Positions 47,897 through 56,474 of a stretch of 64,000 nucleotides of DNA are shown piece after piece. The notes under the pieces are model-generated. The model made no database searches and was not told where the DNA came from. It worked only from the letters and a program-made list of their open reading frames with translations. The translations under genes were made by a program, and so were the position numbers. Origin of the DNA: Clostridia bacterium (lineage in GTDB: Bacteria > Bacillota > Clostridia > TANB77 > CAG-508); the NCBI GenBank assembly GCA_900770415.1, contig CAAGKN010000004.1, forward strand, positions 62,001 through 126,000, read 5' to 3'. The stretch's first letter is position 1. Each line of letters opens with the position of its first letter.

Positions 47897-47932
47897 ATTT
47901 ACATAATGTGTCAAAATAAAAAGGAGGGTTTT

Positions 47933-50209
47933 ATGAAATCATTAGATAACCTTACATTAGTGCAAATAGTTGATAAATATAGAGATATAATAGGAGATGA
48001 TTTTGAGAATTTTATTTGTAGGATAATAGATAATCCAAAACTTAATTCTCGATTTAGAGATGCTATTGATGCAGAGATGATTATAAAAACAGACAAAAAA
48101 GAAAGGCAAAATATTGCATACAGAATAGTTATGGGAGTTATAGCTGATGATAGGTCAAAATCAAATAATAGCAATGACTTTAAAAGAAGAATCATTGCAG
48201 AAATAATGAGATCATATCCCGACAGAATAAAAGCTGGAACTAGACAAGAAATGAAAAAATTAATTTTAAGAAGTCCAATTGAGATATTTGAATTTAGAAG
48301 TGAGAGATATAAAGGAATAAATGAATATCAAATAATAACTGAAGATGAACCTAAAAGTATAGAGTCAATATATGATTATAAACAAAGACAATTGTTTAAA
48401 GCATTATTAAATGCAACAGCATTAACTGATATGAAATCAATTATAAAACCAAAATATAGAGATCAGGTTTTATCAGTAGTTATGAGAAATGTCGCAATGG
48501 AGTATTTTATAGGCTATCAAAAAATGAGTGTACAAGAATTTAAAAACATATATGATAAGGACGAAGTTGTTGTTGATATTGAAGATAGAGAATCCGAAGA
48601 AAAAATGATAGGATTACTAAAAGAATATTTTGCAGAAAATTTCCATTTAATAGATAAAAAAGCTTTGTTATTAAATATAGCAGCAAAATCAATGCTAGGA
48701 CTTAGAATGTGTGAGGGAGAAAAGATAAAAAATGTATTATTAAGAGAAACGGATGATGAAGAGAAAAAGGAAAAAATGGAAATGTCCATAATATCACTAA
48801 GAAGAATTTATAATGAATTGAAAAAAGGAAAGTATAATGGGCTAGAACATGAAATATTAGACGATGATGGAAATTCAATTATAAAAATAACTTTAAAAGA
48901 TGTAGAAGAATTTTTGTCAAGATGCACAGATACAAGATATCTTACTGATTTATATATAGAAAAAATACATGAAAACTTAGCAAATGGTATTTTCCCAGAA
49001 GATTTAGAAGAATTAAGAATAGCAGGAGTTGGATTAGAAGATATTACTAATATAACAAAAAGCTATGAAGATGAAGAAAACGAAGATAGGAAAGAAGAAC
49101 TTTTACTTTCTGCAAATGCTCTTATAAAATATTTATTGAGAAATAGCAATATTAAAGAAGAGGATATTATAGATTTATATGTAGAAGGAAATACAAGTTT
49201 AAAATTAATAGGATCAATGGATTTAGAAATTCCTAAAGAGTATTTTGATAACAGATTTATAGAACTCTTTAATGAAGATGTATATTTAGATACAGAGGAA
49301 ACAAATTCTAAATTAAAAAGATATGGGGAATTATATGCTAAATTAAGAGAACAAGAACATATAACAACCACCACTGATGAACTAATAGAGAGAATTTCTG
49401 GTATCTTTGGAGAAGAATTTGTACCAAATATAATAGAAGAATTATATAAGACTGGTGTTGTAAATATTGAAGAAGCAATAGAATGGCTTGGAGGAGAATT
49501 TTTAGCAGCTCAATATAAACAAGATGGATTACAGCCAGTAGAAATAAGAGAAATGTATAATAAAGGAAAAATAAATTTACAAGAATTAGCTGGAATGATT
49601 AGTTTATTAGAAGACAATACAGAAAAATTTATGATAATTAGTAGTTTGTTCCCAGAACCAGAAGCAATTGAAACAAGACAAGAACTTTCAGAAATATGTC
49701 TAGAATTAGACGAAGGAATAAAAGAAAAAGGTGGAAAAAAGAGAATCAAGAGAGAAGAAGCAGACAGAGATTATAATCAATACATTACAGATCCAACAGC
49801 AAGATTTATGTTGATAAAATTACTAGACGAAAATTACTCATTCAAAATGACTTTGGATGGTCATGCTATAATGCATTTACCAAATTCAAACAGAGTATTA
49901 ATAGAAAGAATGCTAGATAAAAACGGAAAACCATTTTATGGGGCAGCTACATATATTTTAGATGAAGATTGCTTTGAAAGAAATGAAGATGCAATAGTAG
50001 TTGATAATAAAGTCAAAAGAAATAAATTAAGTCAAAATGCTGAATCTAGAGGAGTTGAAAAATTAATACATTCACCTACTGGTTGGGGAAAAGGTATTAA
50101 AGAAATCTTTGGAATTAATGAAGAAACAAAATCACCAGAAGAATTAGAACAAATTGAAAGGGCAATAAAAATAGTAGAAGAAAGCAGAAGAAAAATTGAA
50201 AGGGAATAA
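47933..50209 (+). CDS. Unrecognised 758-aa charged protein
   Basis: Not recognised. ATG at 47933 follows AAGGAGGGTTTT and is preferred over in-frame codons from 47837. No membrane segment or signal. Largely helical and acidic; the middle (about 350-600) has repeated short helix-turn units (EEDIIDLYVEGNTSLKLIG, ITTTTDELIERISGIFG, LQPVEIREMYNKGKINLQELAGMI) reminiscent of HEAT-like or sporulation phospho-relay scaffolds. The C-terminal part (about 635-740: MTLDGHAIMHLPNSNRVLIERM, GWGKGIKEIFG) seems a separate domain. The next gene starts 1 nt after its stop, so the two proteins may act together. Confidence 0.7.
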   Translation: MKSLDNLTLVQIVDKYRDIIGDDFENFICRIIDNPKLNSRFRDAIDAEMIIKTDKKERQNIAYRIVMGVIADDRSKSNNSNDFKRRIIAEIMRSYPDRIKAGTRQEMKKLILRSPIEIFEFRSERYKGINEYQIITEDEPKSIESIYDYKQRQLFKALLNATALTDMKSIIKPKYRDQVLSVVMRNVAMEYFIGYQKMSVQEFKNIYDKDEVVVDIEDRESEEKMIGLLKEYFAENFHLIDKKALLLNIAAKSMLGLRMCEGEKIKNVLLRETDDEEKKEKMEMSIISLRRIYNELKKGKYNGLEHEILDDDGNSIIKITLKDVEEFLSRCTDTRYLTDLYIEKIHENLANGIFPEDLEELRIAGVGLEDITNITKSYEDEENEDRKEELLLSANALIKYLLRNSNIKEEDIIDLYVEGNTSLKLIGSMDLEIPKEYFDNRFIELFNEDVYLDTEETNSKLKRYGELYAKLREQEHITTTTDELIERISGIFGEEFVPNIIEELYKTGVVNIEEAIEWLGGEFLAAQYKQDGLQPVEIREMYNKGKINLQELAGMISLLEDNTEKFMIISSLFPEPEAIETRQELSEICLELDEGIKEKGGKKRIKREEADRDYNQYITDPTARFMLIKLLDENYSFKMTLDGHAIMHLPNSNRVLIERMLDKNGKPFYGAATYILDEDCFERNEDAIVVDNKVKRNKLSQNAESRGVEKLIHSPTGWGKGIKEIFGINEETKSPEELEQIERAIKIVEESRRKIERE

Positions 50210-50210
50210 A

Positions 50211-51032
50211 ATGATTGAATTTTTAGAATATAGTAATAAAGTAAAAGAACTATATATAGGAAAAGACACAATCAACAAAGTTATTGAAGCATATAAAAAA
50301 TCTATTATAGAAAATGAAGAATCAATAAAAAATATATATAATATTGATAAAAGATATTGCAATATAAATTTCAATATTAAAAAAGCAATAGATTTATTAG
50401 AAACATATAAAGATAAAGAACCAATTCAAGATGTAAATAAGCAAGTAATATGTGTTACATATTATGCTAATCCATATATAGCAATAAATCTATGTATGCA
50501 ATCATTATTAAAAAAGACAGCAATAATATCATTAACAGAACATGGATTAACTAATACAAATATGATTCTAATAAAAATATTTAATAAAGTATTAGAAGAT
50601 TTTAAAATATGCAAAATGATAGAAAATAAAGAGCTTAATAAAGAGAGAAAAGAGTACATATTAAAATATCAAATAAAGGTAATATGTGTTGGAAATACTA
50701 ACACATATTGCTATTTTAAGAAAAACAACAAAAAAGAATTGGAATATGTTCCTTTTAAAAATATAGCAATATATTGTGATGACGAAGATTATTTAGATTT
50801 ACAATTAGAGTTATATAAATATGCAGTAAAAAATGGAATAGAAGCGGAAGTATATGATGATTTAGATGAATTTATAGAGTGCACACAAAATGATTATAAA
50901 TTGGAATACTTAATTACATTCATAAAAGATGAAAAAACAAAAGAACTCTTGGAAAAAGAACTAGAAAAAGATAAATTATATATCAACAAAAATCCATTTA
51001 AAAACGAGAGTTTTAAAATAGATATAGTATAA
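50211..51032 (+). CDS. Unrecognised protein, possibly a degenerate aldehyde dehydrogenase fold
   Basis: A 273-aa protein immediately after the 758-aa gene (ATG at 50211, AAAGGGA upstream). The stretch VTYYANPYIAINLCMQSLLKKTAIISLTEHG and the later KVICVGNTNTYCYFKK...FKNIAIYCDDEDYLDLQLELYKYAVKNGIEAEVYDD resemble a shortened ALDH-like fold. I see no convincing catalytic Cys/Glu pair, so enzyme activity is doubtful. No in-frame CGG. Confidence 0.6.
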   Translation: MIEFLEYSNKVKELYIGKDTINKVIEAYKKSIIENEESIKNIYNIDKRYCNINFNIKKAIDLLETYKDKEPIQDVNKQVICVTYYANPYIAINLCMQSLLKKTAIISLTEHGLTNTNMILIKIFNKVLEDFKICKMIENKELNKERKEYILKYQIKVICVGNTNTYCYFKKNNKKELEYVPFKNIAIYCDDEDYLDLQLELYKYAVKNGIEAEVYDDLDEFIECTQNDYKLEYLITFIKDEKTKELLEKELEKDKLYINKNPFKNESFKIDIV

Positions 51033-51106
51033 TACTTGATTTTTTCCATAAAATATATTAAAATAAAAAAGATTTATAGTAAAAAAATAGAAAAGAGGTA
51101 TAAAAT

Positions 51107-51676
51107 ATGGCAGAAGTTTATATGGCAGGAGATGTAAGAAACGGAACAACATTTGAATTAGAAGGTTCAGTATTTAAGGTTGTAGAATTTCAACACGTAA
51201 AACCAGGAAAAGGAGCAGCATTTGTAAGAACAAAATTAAAAAATGTAATAACAGGAGCTGTTTTAGAAAAAACATTTAATCCATCAGAAAAATTACAAGG
51301 AGCAGAAATAGAGAAAAAAGAAATGCAATACTTATATGATGATGGAGAGCTATACTATTTTATGGATAATGAAACTTATGACCAATTACCATTAAATAAA
51401 GAAGATTTAGGAGACACTTTAAAATACTTAAAAGAAAATATGATAGTAAAAATATTATCATTCAAAGGAAAAGTATTTGCAGTAGAACCACCTATATTTG
51501 TTGAATTAAAAGTTACATATACAGAACCAGGATTCGCTGGAAACACAGCAGGTGCAGGACAAACAAAACCAGCAGAACTAGAAACAGGTTACACAATAAA
51601 TGTACCACTATTTGTTAATACAGATGATGTTATTAGAATAGATACAAGAACTGGCGAATATATGGAAAGAATCTAG
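51107..51676 (+). CDS. efp: Elongation factor P
   Basis: Helps ribosomes through polyproline stretches. The 189-aa protein has the three OB-like domains, with KPGKGAAFVRTKLKN (exposed Lys near 35), the EF-P signature in EPGFAGNTAGAGQTKPAELETGY and the closing VDTDDVIRIDTRTGEYMERI-like end. Starts after AAAAGAGGTA. Confidence 0.95.
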   Translation: MAEVYMAGDVRNGTTFELEGSVFKVVEFQHVKPGKGAAFVRTKLKNVITGAVLEKTFNPSEKLQGAEIEKKEMQYLYDDGELYYFMDNETYDQLPLNKEDLGDTLKYLKENMIVKILSFKGKVFAVEPPIFVELKVTYTEPGFAGNTAGAGQTKPAELETGYTINVPLFVNTDDVIRIDTRTGEYMERI

Positions 51677-51695
51677 AACTGAAAGGAAAACAATA

Positions 51696-52157
51696 ATGTC
51701 TAACTTAAATGTAAAATTTAAAAAAGTTTTGGATGATTTAGAAAAAAATATTCAAAACAAAGAAGATTTAGAATATATAAAGGTACAAATATTTAATTTG
51801 TACAATATGTTTTTTGACGAAGTAAACAGAATGGAAGAAATGTCAGCAACAAGAATGGAAACATTAGCACAATCACAAGCGGTATTACAAGAAAGAGTAG
51901 AAAAACTAGAGAATCAATTAAAATCTATGGAAAAAGAACTTTATATAGATGAAGAAAGCGACTTTGCTATTACTTGCCCATATTGTAATGCAGAATTTGT
52001 GGTTGACTATGACGAATTAAAAGAAGAAATACAATGCCCAGAATGTAACAATATAATAGAGTTAGACTGGGGAGATGAATGTGAAGAGCATGATGGATGC
52101 TGTGGACATGATTGTTCACATTGTAACCATGACGAAGATGATGAAGAAGATATGTAA
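51696..52157 (+). CDS. Zinc-ribbon protein with Cys/His-rich acidic tail
   Basis: A 153-aa protein: coiled-coil N-terminal half (about 5-85), then a zinc ribbon CPYCNAEFVVDYDELKEEIQCPECNN (four Cys), then a Cys/His/Asp-rich tail (EEHDGCCGHDCSHCNHDEDDEEDM) that could bind more metal. Clostridia commonly have such a CD1247-type protein downstream of efp. Function unknown. Confidence 0.78.
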   Translation: MSNLNVKFKKVLDDLEKNIQNKEDLEYIKVQIFNLYNMFFDEVNRMEEMSATRMETLAQSQAVLQERVEKLENQLKSMEKELYIDEESDFAITCPYCNAEFVVDYDELKEEIQCPECNNIIELDWGDECEEHDGCCGHDCSHCNHDEDDEEDM

Positions 52158-52184
52158 AAAGGTGTTTTTATGACGCCTTTTTTT
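52156..52184 (+). terminator. Intrinsic terminator after the efp unit
   Basis: AAAGGTGT pairs with ACGCCTTT (one G-T pair) and runs into TTTTTTT. Confidence 0.75.
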
Positions 52185-52209
52185 ATTGTATAGGAAAAAG
52201 GAGGAAACT

Positions 52210-54111
52210 ATGTCAAATAAGATGCTATATAAAATACAGCAAGAAAAACATAATGAAAAGGATTTAAAAAAGATAATTTCTGAATATCCAGAAATAAAAT
52301 TTGTATCTCTTATGGGAATAGACTTGTACGGAAATGGAACAGAAGAAAAAATACCAATAACTATATTTCTAAAAAATATCAATGACTTTTTAGAAGGAAT
52401 AGCTGTGCAAACAGATGGGTCTTCTGTTGCATTGCCGGGAATAGCTACATTAAATGATGCAAAAATAGATATGATAGTTGATAAAGAATGCGATTGGTTT
52501 ATAGATTATAATTATTCCTTATTAGATGAAGAAACTAATAAACCAGTTGGAACAATAGTAATACCAGCCTTTTTACAACATGGGGGAGTTGCTGTAGATT
52601 CTAGAAGTATACTTAAACGAGCAGAAGGAACATTTAAAAGTGAAATACTAAAACTAATAAAAGAAAATCCAAATAGTATAAAAAATATGAGTATAGAAAC
52701 AGAAGAAATTAAACAAATAGAACTAGATACGGCAGCAGAACTAGAGTTCTGGGTAAAAACTCCAAATGATAAAGCTGAAATAGAAGCATTAACAACTTCT
52801 GAATGTTTACAAGAACAATATTGGACAAAAATAAATGGTCCTGTAAGAACTGCATTAGAAGAAACCTTAATTTGTATGGATAAGTATCAACTAGAACCAG
52901 AAATGGGACATAAAGAGGTCGGAGGAATAAAAGCAAAATTAGACAATAACGGGAAATATAGTCACGTAATGGAACAGCTAGAGATAGATTGGAGATATTC
53001 TAATCCTATGCAAACAGCAGATAATCAAATGTTTATAAAAAACCTAGTACAAGAAATATTTATAATTAATGGATTAGAAACAACTTTTATGTCCAAACCT
53101 ATAGATGATGTGGCAGGAAACGGAATGCATCTACATCTTGGAGCAAAAATTAGACTAAAAAATGGCAAAAAAATTAATTTATTTAATGGAACCAACGAAG
53201 ACTTTTTAGGGAGAATTGGATATGGTGCTTTAATGGGAATTCTAAAAAACTATGAAGTAATGAATCCATTTATATCATCTACACATGATTCTTTAAAAAG
53301 ATTAAAACCTGGATATGAAGCTCCTGTATGTATAGTAACTTCGTTGGGGGTAAACCCAAAGATACCTTCAAGAAATAGAACAGTATTAGTATCATTAATA
53401 AAAGATCTTGATAATAAAATGGCAACTAGATTTGAACTAAGATCTCCAAATCCAAAAACTAATATATATTTAGCAACAGCAGTTTCATATATGGCAATGT
53501 TAGATGGAATAAAGTATGCAATAAATAAAGACAAAACAGAAGAAGAACTTTTAAATGAATTATCTAAAAAGCATGGAGAAGAAACAGACTATTTAGAAAA
53601 AGAAAGAGAGTATAGAAGCGAAGAAGATGTGTTTGAATATTATACAACAGAAGAAAGAGAAAAATTATTTGGAATAGCACCTAAAAGTGTCTATGAAAAC
53701 ATAGAAAATTTGGATAAATGTAAAAACAAATTAGAAGTATTAAAATTCAACAATGTTTTTAATGATAAAATTATAAATTCATTTAAAATATCGGCTATAA
53801 AAAGATGGAAAGAAGAACTATGTAAAAGAATAATAAATGAATATACAGATGAGATTAGAGAATACAAGATAGTACATAATGTAGAAAAAGCATTAGATAA
53901 TGATTTGGCAAACTGGTCTAAGATAAACGAAATAAGAAAATACATAGCTAAAGACTCAACACATTATAATTGTTTGTTTACAAGAATTAAAGATGCAATA
54001 AAGGAAGAAAAATATAAAGAAGCATCAGATTTGTCTGTTGAGTTGGAAAATAAAATAGAGAAACTAAGAAAAATGTATCATGACTATACAAAAAATATAT
54101 TAGACTTGTAA
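52210..54111 (+). CDS. Glutamine synthetase family protein, long form
   Basis: ATP-dependent ligase making glutamine from glutamate and ammonium. The 633-aa protein has the beta-grasp region with VQTDGSSVALPG near 70, the catalytic ELEFWV, EPEMGHKEVG and GNGMHLHLGA motifs (about 180, 230, 305), and SRNRTVLVSL and RFELRSPNPKTN near 400-420. The C-terminal 170 residues form a helical extension not present in ordinary type I enzymes of about 450 aa. Starts after AGGAGG. A specialised role cannot be excluded. Confidence 0.85.
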   Translation: MSNKMLYKIQQEKHNEKDLKKIISEYPEIKFVSLMGIDLYGNGTEEKIPITIFLKNINDFLEGIAVQTDGSSVALPGIATLNDAKIDMIVDKECDWFIDYNYSLLDEETNKPVGTIVIPAFLQHGGVAVDSRSILKRAEGTFKSEILKLIKENPNSIKNMSIETEEIKQIELDTAAELEFWVKTPNDKAEIEALTTSECLQEQYWTKINGPVRTALEETLICMDKYQLEPEMGHKEVGGIKAKLDNNGKYSHVMEQLEIDWRYSNPMQTADNQMFIKNLVQEIFIINGLETTFMSKPIDDVAGNGMHLHLGAKIRLKNGKKINLFNGTNEDFLGRIGYGALMGILKNYEVMNPFISSTHDSLKRLKPGYEAPVCIVTSLGVNPKIPSRNRTVLVSLIKDLDNKMATRFELRSPNPKTNIYLATAVSYMAMLDGIKYAINKDKTEEELLNELSKKHGEETDYLEKEREYRSEEDVFEYYTTEEREKLFGIAPKSVYENIENLDKCKNKLEVLKFNNVFNDKIINSFKISAIKRWKEELCKRIINEYTDEIREYKIVHNVEKALDNDLANWSKINEIRKYIAKDSTHYNCLFTRIKDAIKEEKYKEASDLSVELENKIEKLRKMYHDYTKNILDL

Positions 54112-54708
54112 TTAAAAATAATTTAAAGGATTGACGGCTTTGCCGTCTTTTCTTATTGCAAAATGAAGATGAGGACCAGTTGTTGCTCCATTAGTAGGAT
54201 TTCCATTACTATCTTTATATGGATTGTTATTAACACCATAAACATTTTTAGGACCTACTTTTGCAATAACTTGACCTTTATTTACTATTTGACCAGGATA
54301 TACTAAAAAACTTGGAGATACATGAGAATAAATAAAAACAAGATTTCCAGATTCTACTTTTACAGTAAAACCATTTGCACCATAAAAGCCTAAATAGGAA
54401 ACAACACCAGTTGATGCAGAAATAATGTTTGAACCTGCAGGAACTGCAACGTCTATTCCACCATGATATGAACCAGCGCCAGAGGTCGGAGATTTTCTAT
54501 AACCGAAATTAGAAGTAATATTATTATAACCGGGAACAGGCCAAGCAAAGTTGGACATCGATGTAGACAAATATTGCGATTCGTTAGAACTTGGAGTATA
54601 TGTTAAAACATAGCCAGAAGAGCTAAAGATAGGAATAAAAAAACATAATCCAAAAATTAAAGTAAATGTAAAAGCGATAATTAGAAAATAAAAGGAACGA
54701 AATTTCAT
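54112..54708 (-). CDS. LytM-type M23 endopeptidase
   Basis: Exported peptidoglycan metallo-endopeptidase, 198 aa. N-terminal signal anchor (about 5-28), then the M23 domain: GYRKSPTSGAGSYHGGIDVAVPAG (zinc His and Asp) near 80, VFIYSHVSPSFLVYPGQIVNKGQVIAKVG near 130 and TGPHLHFAIRKDGKAVNP near 180. GGAGG lies upstream of the ATG on the minus strand. The end of this gene contains the terminator of the convergent glutamine synthetase gene. Confidence 0.9.
   Translation of the reverse strand: MKFRSFYFLIIAFTFTLIFGLCFFIPIFSSSGYVLTYTPSSNESQYLSTSMSNFAWPVPGYNNITSNFGYRKSPTSGAGSYHGGIDVAVPAGSNIISASTGVVSYLGFYGANGFTVKVESGNLVFIYSHVSPSFLVYPGQIVNKGQVIAKVGPKNVYGVNNNPYKDSNGNPTNGATTGPHLHFAIRKDGKAVNPLNYF
54133..54152 (+). 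terminator. Terminator of the glutamine synthetase gene inside the lytM coding end
   Basis: GACGGC/GCCGTC with a TTT loop, then TTTTCTT on the plus strand. On the minus strand the same bases encode KDGKAV of the M23 protein. Confidence 0.7.
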
Positions 54709-54858
54709 AAAGAACCTCCAAAAACAATAAGAAAGGTATTTTTATAAATATACCTTTGAAAAAAATAAGAGCGAATAATAAAAAATACAAACTCGCCCCA
54801 ATATTTATATTTTGATTTAAGTTATATATTATTAATTATTCACTCTTAATTCTTGCGT

Positions 54859-54933
54859 TGGCAGGGGTAGAAGGACTCGAACCCTCACAGGCGGTTTTGG
54901 AGACCGATGTGCTACCATTGACACTATACCCCT
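54859..54933 (-). tRNA. tRNA-Trp (anticodon CCA)
   Basis: On the minus strand: acceptor AGGGGTA/TACCCCT, anticodon loop CTCCAAA with CCA, T-loop GGTTCGAGTCC, encoded CCA end. Confidence 0.94.
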
Positions 54934-54999
54934 AAAAATAAAGTACTTATTTATATTAGCACATATTTTAATTATATGCAAGTAAAAAATAAAAATTTC

Positions 55000-55028
55000 T
55001 TGACTTATACGAACTTATGTTCTATAAT
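55000..55028 (+). promoter_or_regulatory. Promoter with SOS box (LexA operator) of the Y-family polymerase gene
   Basis: TTGACT (55000) and TATAAT (55023) with a 17-nt spacer. CGAACTTATGTTCT at 55010-55023 fits the Bacillota LexA box CGAAC-N4-GTTCG except for the last base and lies in the spacer, where LexA would block RNA polymerase. Confidence 0.78.
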
Positions 55029-55043
55029 GACCTTGGTGATAAT

Positions 55044-56246
55044 ATGGAAAGAAAAATTATGCATATAGACGTAAATAATGCATTTTTATCTTGGTCAGCT
55101 TTAGATCTGTTAAGCAAAGGCGAAACAGTAGATATACGAACAGTCCCAGCAATCATAGGTGGAGACGAGAATAGAAGAGCTGGAATAGTTTTAGCAAAAA
55201 GTAATATAGCAAAACAATTTGGAATAGTAACAGGAGAAACCATATACCAAGCAAGAAAAAAGTGTCCAAGTATAAAAGTTTTTCCAGGAAATTATAAAAT
55301 GTATAGAGAATATTCAAATAAATTATATAATCTTCTATTAAACTATACAGATGAAATAGAAAGATATTCAATAGATGAGTGCTTTTTAGATATGACCAAA
55401 TTTTTAATGAAATCTACTCTAGAAGAAAAAGCAATTGAAATACAAAAAAGAGTAAATGAAGAACTAGGCTTTACAGTAAATATAGGACTAAGCAACAACA
55501 AACTACTAGCTAAAATGGCTTCAGATTTTGAAAAGCCAAACAAAATACATACTTTATATCCAAAAGAAATTCAAAATAAAATGTGGCCATTACCAGTAGG
55601 CGAATTATTTATGCTAGGCAGAAAAAGTGTTCCTAAATTATATAATATGCATATAAAAACAATTGGAGATTTAGCAAAAGCAAATATTAATGAATTAACT
55701 AATAAATTTGGAAAACATGGCAAAATGATGTGGGAATATGCAAATGGTATAGATGAGTCAGAAGTTATATATAATTATGGCCCACCAAAAAGCATAGGAA
55801 ATTCTACAACTCTTGCAAAAGATGTAGGTAATTTAGAAACTTTAAATGAAATATTGCTAACACTTGCAGAGCATGTTGCATATAGGTTAAGAAAATACAA
55901 AATGGTTGCAAATGTTGTAAATGTTGGCTTAAGAACAAAAGATTTTAAAGATTTTTCTCATCAAAAAAAGTTAGATTTTGCAACAGCAAATACAAAAGAT
56001 ATATATTTAAAAGCAAAAGAGTTATTAAGAGAAATGTATAATGGAGAAGAGATTAGATTAGTAGCTTTAAGAGTAGATAAATTAACAAATAAAAATGAAG
56101 CACAAATTTCATTGTTTGAAACAGAAAAAGAACGAAAACAAGAAAAATTGGATGAAGTTTTGGACAACTTAAAGGAAAAATATGGTTACGAAAAAATTAC
56201 AAGAGCTGGCAAAATGGGAATTGAAAAGAATATAAAATTAAAGTAA
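55044..56246 (+). CDS. dinB: Y-family DNA polymerase (Pol IV/UmuC-like)
   Basis: Translesion DNA polymerase, 400 aa. Palm motif HIDVNNAFLSWSA with the catalytic Asp near 8, YSIDECFLDMT with Asp-Glu near 107, NIGLSNNKLLAKMASDFEKPN near 145, HhH region near 190-230 and little-finger domain to 350; the tail AQISLFETEKERKQEKLDEVL carries a Q-I-S-L-F beta-clamp binding motif. ATG at 55044 follows TTGGTGAT. SOS-type control is supported by the upstream box. Confidence 0.92.
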   Translation: MERKIMHIDVNNAFLSWSALDLLSKGETVDIRTVPAIIGGDENRRAGIVLAKSNIAKQFGIVTGETIYQARKKCPSIKVFPGNYKMYREYSNKLYNLLLNYTDEIERYSIDECFLDMTKFLMKSTLEEKAIEIQKRVNEELGFTVNIGLSNNKLLAKMASDFEKPNKIHTLYPKEIQNKMWPLPVGELFMLGRKSVPKLYNMHIKTIGDLAKANINELTNKFGKHGKMMWEYANGIDESEVIYNYGPPKSIGNSTTLAKDVGNLETLNEILLTLAEHVAYRLRKYKMVANVVNVGLRTKDFKDFSHQKKLDFATANTKDIYLKAKELLREMYNGEEIRLVALRVDKLTNKNEAQISLFETEKERKQEKLDEVLDNLKEKYGYEKITRAGKMGIEKNIKLK

Positions 56247-56301
56247 TACTACTGTAATATTTCTGTAACACAAATGTAATATTACAAAAAATCAATACAT
56301 A

Positions 56302-56330
56302 TTGACTTTAAATATTGGTTAAGATAAAAT
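56302..56330 (+). promoter_or_regulatory. Promoter of nrdDG
   Basis: TTGACT and TAAAAT with a 17-nt spacer, about 145 nt before nrdD. The intervening leader shows no clear structure. Confidence 0.55.
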
Positions 56331-56474
56331 ACTTTTAAACCAAAAAACGGCATACATTTTTTTTAAGCAAAAGGAGATACGCAAGTGCTGTAACCCAAGT
56401 AGCTGTAAGTGTATAACCATCATGTACAAAAGAAAAATATAAGGAGTAATAGTTGTAAAAGGGGGATACTACAC

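Noticed and set aside
56380..56474. Leader ORFs or start codons upstream of nrdD (GTG CTG TAA after AAAGGAG; frame from 56409)
   Set aside because: The first is two codons long and the second lacks a fitting ribosome binding site; the homology start is ATG 56475.
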